The notes under the pieces are model-generated. The model saw only the letters and a list, made by a program, of their open reading frames with translations, ran no database searches and had not been told where the DNA came from. The translations under genes were made by a program, and so were the position numbers. Below, in pieces: positions 7,570 through 10,969 of a DNA stretch of 10,969 bases (position 1 is the stretch's first letter; every line of letters begins with the position of its first letter). Origin of the DNA: DMER64 sp964542305 (GTDB taxonomy: Bacteria; Bacteroidota; Bacteroidia; Bacteroidales; UBA932); the NCBI GenBank assembly GCA_964542305.1, contig CAZITX010000031.1:1-10969 (forward strand), written 5' to 3'.

Positions 7570-8316
7570 ATGTACACCATAGCCCTGATACCAGCCCGGT
7601 ACGCCTCACAACGTTTCCCGGGAAAACTGATGCAAAAGCTGGGGGATAAAACAGTGATCCTGCAAACTTACCTGGCTGTTCAAAACACCGGACTTTTCCG
7701 GGATGTGGCTGTAGTGACCGACAGCCCGGAGATATTCCGGGAGATCACCTCCCACGGAGGAAAAGCCGTCATGAGCCACCGCCGGCATCTTTGCGGCAGC
7801 GACAGGATTGCCGAGGCTGCCTCGGAATTTCCCGAGGCCCGGCTGATCGTGAATGTGCAGGGCGACGAGCCCTTCACCTCGGCAAGTTCCCTGAAAGCCC
7901 TGCTGGAGGCTTTCCGTGGCGCGGAAGCACAAAGCATTGATGTGGCTTCCCTCATGGCTCCCATCCTGGATCCGTCCCAATTTGAAAATCCAAACGTTGT
8001 CAAAGTGGTAACGGACCGCCGGGGGTATGCCCTCCTGTTCTCCAGATCTCCCATCCCTTATTCCCGCGATCCGGAGGAAATCCACGCCCCCGTATACAAA
8101 CATATAGGCATTTACGCCTTCCGCCGGGAAGCCCTGCTCCGGTTCGCTTCCCTGCCACCCGGTCCGCTGGAATTGTCAGAGAAGCTGGAAAACCTGAGGT
8201 TCCTTGAATACGGAATGAATATTAAGATGGTTGAGGTCGCGGATAGTGCCCATGGCATTGATGTGCCTGAAGATTTGGAAAATGCCCGGAAAATGGTCAG
8301 CGGCGGCCTACTGTGA
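7570..8316 (+). CDS. kdsB: 3-deoxy-manno-octulosonate cytidylyltransferase (CMP-Kdo synthetase)
   Basis: Transfers CMP from CTP to Kdo, the activation step needed to add Kdo to lipid A in the LPS inner core; a cytosolic, magnesium-dependent enzyme. I chose the ATG at 7570 because it places the nucleotide-binding loop IPARYASQRFPGK at residues 7-19, gives a 248-residue protein of the usual KdsB length, and avoids overlap with the preceding gene. Other family marks are CGSDRIAE (75-82), NVQGDEPF (95-102, with the metal-binding Asp99), SRSPIPYSRD, YKHIGIYAFRREAL, LELSEKLENLRFLEYG and the C-terminal HGIDVPEDLE, whose Asp is the second magnesium ligand. All expected motifs are intact. It follows the asmA-like gene by one base and is probably cotranscribed with it. 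Its last 20 bases overlap the convergent RelA/SpoT gene. Confidence 0.96.
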   Translation: MYTIALIPARYASQRFPGKLMQKLGDKTVILQTYLAVQNTGLFRDVAVVTDSPEIFREITSHGGKAVMSHRRHLCGSDRIAEAASEFPEARLIVNVQGDEPFTSASSLKALLEAFRGAEAQSIDVASLMAPILDPSQFENPNVVKVVTDRRGYALLFSRSPIPYSRDPEEIHAPVYKHIGIYAFRREALLRFASLPPGPLELSEKLENLRFLEYGMNIKMVEVADSAHGIDVPEDLENARKMVSGGLL

Positions 8317-10255
8317 CACGCCTTACTTCTTCAACCCCCAGTACCGATTCCAAACGTTTGATGATGCTGTTGATCTCTTTGGCGGAACGGACTTCCAGGT
8401 GAATGTCACTATCAAACAAAGAGTCCCGCGTAGCCATGGTCATGCTGTTGATGTTCACACCCCACTCTTCGGATATTATCTGGGAAATTTCGAAGGTGAT
8501 CCCCCTGCGATCCACCCCGAAGACATGAAGGTGTGCGGGGTAAAATGTGGTTTCATCAGCTTCAATATCCACATTAACAATGGTTTCCCCGTGTTCCGTG
8601 GACAATTTGATGGCTCTTTCACAATCCCGGGTGTGTACAAACACTTTTCCGCTTCCGTCCTGGGCCTCAAAGCCGAGTAATTCATCTCCGGGCAACGGGG
8701 AACAGCATTTGGCAAATATGTACCGGGAAGGTTTCACAGATATATTCTGTTTACGCAGGGCACTCCTGATGCACGATTTGGCTTTATAGGTGACTACGGC
8801 ATCCAGCCAGTCTTTCTGAGGCATTATATTGGAATCTGTCCCAATTTCTACGCGGTCTCCCCGCTTGAGAACCGTTTTGATGGAACACAACATGCCGTTG
8901 ACCCGGGCAAACTGGGAATGGTTACCGATCTCTGAATGGATCCCGTAGGCAAAATCCAGGGCAGTGGAGTTGCTGGGTAACAGGATCTGCTCTCCTTTGG
9001 GTGTAAACACACGGATATCGTCGTTGTACAAATTGGCTTTTACGCCTTCCAGGAAAAAGCCGTCTTTGTTGTTGAACCCGTCGTGGTATACCATATCCTT
9101 AAGAGTCCCGCGAAATTCTTCCACCCAGGCATCCACGCCTCCTATGCCCACATTCTTATGACGTTTTACAATACAGCCGTGAACAGAGGCTTCTTCCATC
9201 CGGGCACTTTTAATGTGAACTTCAGCCCACGTCCCGTGTTCCGTCATAAACATGCAATGAAGTGCTTCGTAGCCGTTCGCCTTGGGATTGTCCACATAAT
9301 TATGGAAACTGCCTACTCTTTCCAGGTACAGGTCTGTGATCAGGGAATAAATCTTCAGGCATTGATTTTTCTCTGAAATTTCGCAATCACCAGTCATTGG
9401 CTGAAATACGATATTAAATACATAGACGCTTTCCAGGCGATTGAACGGAACTTGTTTCTGCTTCATATGGCGCCATATGGAATAGACACTACGGATATCC
9501 TGGGAAATTATGGCATCGATCCCGCTTTCCCGGAGTTTTTGTTCAATGGGTGCCACAAAACGGCTTCTAATGCTTAGGGTTTCCTGGGCATAATCATCCA
9601 GGATCCTTTGTATGCGTGTGTATTCTTCCGGAGAACGAAACCTGAAACTGAGGTTTTCCAGTTCCGTTTTCACTTTGTAAAGTCCCAGGCGGTTGGCCAG
9701 CGGGGCAAAGAAAAAATCCGTCTCCCCTGTGATCTTCATTTGTTTGTTCAGGGGCATCTCGGCCAGGGTACGCATGTTGTGTAACCTGTCAGCCAGTTTA
9801 ATCAATAATGCCCGTATATCGTATTGAATGGTCAACAACATCTTTCGGATGTTGTCCACCTGCATGGAAAGTTCGTACTGCTCTTTCTTTTCTTTTGTCA
9901 GACCTTCCACCAAAAAGGCAATGTCCTCTCCAAAAAGCTCCCTGACTTCTTCCACGGTATGGGGCGTGTCCTCTACTACATCGTGAAGCAGGGAGGCAAT
10001 GATCGGATTTGTTCCCAGGCCTATTTCTTCATTAACTATGCGTGCTACGGCTATGGGATGTAAAATATAAGGTTCTCCTGTTTTGCGTGTTTGTTTTGCG
10101 TGAGCCTGGTATGCATATTCGTATGCCTGTCTGATCCTTTCCAGATCTTCAGGCAAACGGTCCAGGGCAGCATTCTTCAGAAAAATGTCGCGTTGTTCCT
10201 GTACAAGCTGGTTGTACTGTGCTTCATTCCTTTTGCCCAATCTTATCAATTCCAT
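8297..10255 (-). CDS. RelA/SpoT homologue with intact hydrolase and degenerate synthetase domain
   Basis: A 652-residue long-form RSH protein controlling the alarmone (p)ppGpp. The N-terminal HD hydrolase domain carries all expected residues: RKTGEPY (Arg57), LHP (His66), LHDVVEDT (His91, Asp92, Glu95, Asp96) and DRLHNMRT (Asp156, Asn160). The synthetase domain (about 225-370) aligns without gaps to Bacillus Rel around its first two motifs but differs at key places. The GRPK motif is QDIR (252-255), the magnesium Asp is Ser276, the Arg of the next strand is Asn281, and EVQIRT is EVHIKS (345-350). The usual MHxxAExGxAAHW is absent. TGS (415-472), the CC/zinc-finger segment (KCCSPLPGD at 516-524, DC at 544-545) and ACT (574-650) domains remain. 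The protein is about 80-100 residues shorter than typical Rel. Most likely a (p)ppGpp hydrolase with little or no synthetase activity; another RSH in the genome would then supply synthesis. Confidence 0.93.
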   Translation of the reverse strand: MELIRLGKRNEAQYNQLVQEQRDIFLKNAALDRLPEDLERIRQAYEYAYQAHAKQTRKTGEPYILHPIAVARIVNEEIGLGTNPIIASLLHDVVEDTPHTVEEVRELFGEDIAFLVEGLTKEKKEQYELSMQVDNIRKMLLTIQYDIRALLIKLADRLHNMRTLAEMPLNKQMKITGETDFFFAPLANRLGLYKVKTELENLSFRFRSPEEYTRIQRILDDYAQETLSIRSRFVAPIEQKLRESGIDAIISQDIRSVYSIWRHMKQKQVPFNRLESVYVFNIVFQPMTGDCEISEKNQCLKIYSLITDLYLERVGSFHNYVDNPKANGYEALHCMFMTEHGTWAEVHIKSARMEEASVHGCIVKRHKNVGIGGVDAWVEEFRGTLKDMVYHDGFNNKDGFFLEGVKANLYNDDIRVFTPKGEQILLPSNSTALDFAYGIHSEIGNHSQFARVNGMLCSIKTVLKRGDRVEIGTDSNIMPQKDWLDAVVTYKAKSCIRSALRKQNISVKPSRYIFAKCCSPLPGDELLGFEAQDGSGKVFVHTRDCERAIKLSTEHGETIVNVDIEADETTFYPAHLHVFGVDRRGITFEISQIISEEWGVNINSMTMATRDSLFDSDIHLEVRSAKEINSIIKRLESVLGVEEVRRVTVGRR

Positions 10256-10259
10256 TTAG

Positions 10260-10267
10260 CAAAAGTA
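10260..10267 (-). promoter_or_regulatory. Candidate -7 box for the RelA/SpoT gene
   Basis: The minus strand reads TACTTTTG, an exact match to the Bacteroides -7 box TAnnTTTG, only 4 bases before the start codon. No TTTG-like -33 element lies 19-21 bases upstream, so the site is weakly supported. If used, it would give a leaderless or nearly leaderless message. Confidence 0.35.
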
Positions 10268-10279
10268 ATAATTTTTAAG

Positions 10280-10287
10280 TATATTTG
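10280..10287 (+). promoter_or_regulatory. Candidate -7 box for the superoxide dismutase gene
   Basis: TATATTTG matches the Bacteroides -7 box TAnnTTTG exactly. TTTA at 10255-10258, one base off the TTTG -33 element, lies 21 bases upstream and overlaps the start codon of the divergent RelA/SpoT gene. The box ends 23 bases before the sod ATG, leaving a short, A/T-rich leader of about 15-20 bases with no Shine-Dalgarno motif. No operator for a redox regulator could be identified. Confidence 0.55.
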
Positions 10288-10310
10288 TCTGAGACTAAAC
10301 AAGATTTATT

Positions 10311-10901
10311 ATGACACATCAATTACCTCCATTACCATTTGCACCGGATGATCTGAAACCGGTCATAAGCGACTTGACTATCGGATTCCACTATGGGAAA
10401 CATCATCAGGCCTATGTGAACAACCTGAATAATCTCATTGGGGGTACGCCATACGAAGATGCCCCGCTTCAGACGATTATTCAAAAAGCTCCTGCCGGAC
10501 CCATTTTCAACAACGCGGCACAGGTTTTCAACCACACGTTTTATTTTGAACAATTCAAATCCATGAATGAAGTCAAAAAACGACCGGAAAACGAATTGCT
10601 GAGAGCTATAGAGAAAAGTTTCGGCACTTATGACAAGTTTGTAGAAGCTTTTTCAAAAGCTGCTGCCACATTGTTTGGATCAGGATGGGCCTGGGTTATC
10701 CGTGATCAGGACGGCGGAGTGGCTATTACACAGGAACCCAATGCAGGATGCCCTTTGGCAAAAAAACAAATCCCTTTGCTGACATGTGATGTATGGGAAC
10801 ATGCCTATTACCTGGATTATCAGAATAAAAGGCCGGATTACATCAAAGCCTTTTGGGATATCCTTGACTGGTCTGTGATCGAAAGTCGTTTTAGAATATA
10901 A
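10311..10901 (+). CDS. sodB: Iron/manganese superoxide dismutase
   Basis: Converts superoxide to oxygen and hydrogen peroxide in the cytosol; in anaerobes it protects against air exposure. The 196-residue protein is full length, with no signal peptide. The four metal ligands are all present: His27 in FHYGKHHQAYV, His75 in FNHTFYF, and Asp160 and His164 in DVWEHAYYLDYQ. Gln71 in NNAAQVFNH sits where iron-type and cambialistic enzymes carry the active-site glutamine, whereas Mn-type enzymes have Gly there, so this is an iron or iron/manganese enzyme. FGSGWAW (122-128) is also conserved. Overall it resembles the Bacteroides SOD. It diverges from the RelA/SpoT gene over 55 bases and its stop codon directly abuts the next start codon. 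The symbol sodB is a family-level choice. Confidence 0.96.
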   Translation: MTHQLPPLPFAPDDLKPVISDLTIGFHYGKHHQAYVNNLNNLIGGTPYEDAPLQTIIQKAPAGPIFNNAAQVFNHTFYFEQFKSMNEVKKRPENELLRAIEKSFGTYDKFVEAFSKAAATLFGSGWAWVIRDQDGGVAITQEPNAGCPLAKKQIPLLTCDVWEHAYYLDYQNKRPDYIKAFWDILDWSVIESRFRI

Positions 10902-10969
10902 ATGAAAAGCTTTTCCCGGTATGTAATTATTGGCATAGCTGTAGCTGTGGCAGGGTTTCTCTTTTGGTA
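10902..10969 (+). CDS. Membrane protein, 5' end only (possibly AI-2E-family transporter)
   Basis: An ATG starts immediately after the sod stop codon with no spacer, and the frame stays open for the 22 complete codons left in the window. The translation begins MKSFSRYVIIG and continues as a hydrophobic, Ala/Val-rich stretch ending FLFW, so it is an N-terminal transmembrane helix or uncleaved signal anchor. The start is reminiscent of AI-2E/PerM-type permeases of Bacteroidales, but too little is present to be sure. The zero-base junction suggests cotranscription with sod. Confidence 0.6.
   Translation, partial: MKSFSRYVIIGIAVAVAGFLFW

Noticed and set aside
7606..8103. Minus-strand open frame of 165 codons opposite kdsB
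   Set aside because: kdsB is unambiguous on the plus strand with all motifs; the antisense translation has no recognisable domain.
9158..9505. Frameshift or sequencing error as the cause of the altered synthetase motifs
   Set aside because: The frame is continuous and flanking residues align without gaps to classical Rel proteins, so the changes are substitutions.

Overview
The window looks like chromosomal DNA of a member of the Bacteroidota, most likely the Bacteroidales. The evidence is a BACON/GLUG lipoprotein, a DUF1080 protein, a Bacteroidetes-type AsmA-like protein beside kdsB (a Gram-negative LPS gene), an Fe/Mn superoxide dismutase of the Bacteroides kind, few Shine-Dalgarno sites, and exact matches to the Bacteroides -7 promoter box (TAnnTTTG) ahead of some genes. 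Base composition is roughly balanced. No RNA gene, insertion sequence, CRISPR array or phage gene is visible, and there is no gene-free stretch longer than 300 bases.

Layout. Bases 1-209 (+) hold the 3' end of a DUF1080 gene. Bases 220-4434 (-) hold a tight set of three genes for exported, probably lipid-anchored proteins. In transcription order these are a 984-residue protein with two BACON domains and about 20 GLUG-like repeats, an endonuclease/exonuclease/phosphatase-fold lipoprotein, and a small lipocalin-like lipoprotein. From 4524 (+) an AsmA-like envelope protein is followed after one base by kdsB (CMP-Kdo synthetase). A RelA/SpoT homologue lies on the minus strand (8297-10255) and overlaps the kdsB tail by 20 bases. 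It diverges over 55 bases from a superoxide dismutase gene (+), whose stop codon directly abuts a further membrane-protein gene cut by the window end.

How the genes work together. The AsmA-like/kdsB pair points to outer-membrane and LPS assembly. The three lipoprotein genes look like a small envelope or surface module whose substrate cannot be told from sequence. The RelA/SpoT homologue keeps a complete (p)ppGpp hydrolase site but has lost key residues of the synthetase site, so it is best read as a hydrolase-biased alarmone enzyme. It shares a short intergenic region with the oxidative-stress gene sod.

The most interesting points are the decayed synthetase, and missing linker, of the RelA/SpoT protein; the cysteine-rich GLUG repeat lipoprotein with a possible surface-export signal; and -7 boxes placed 4-5 bases before start codons, which would give leaderless or nearly leaderless messages. 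No wholly new system is proven here.
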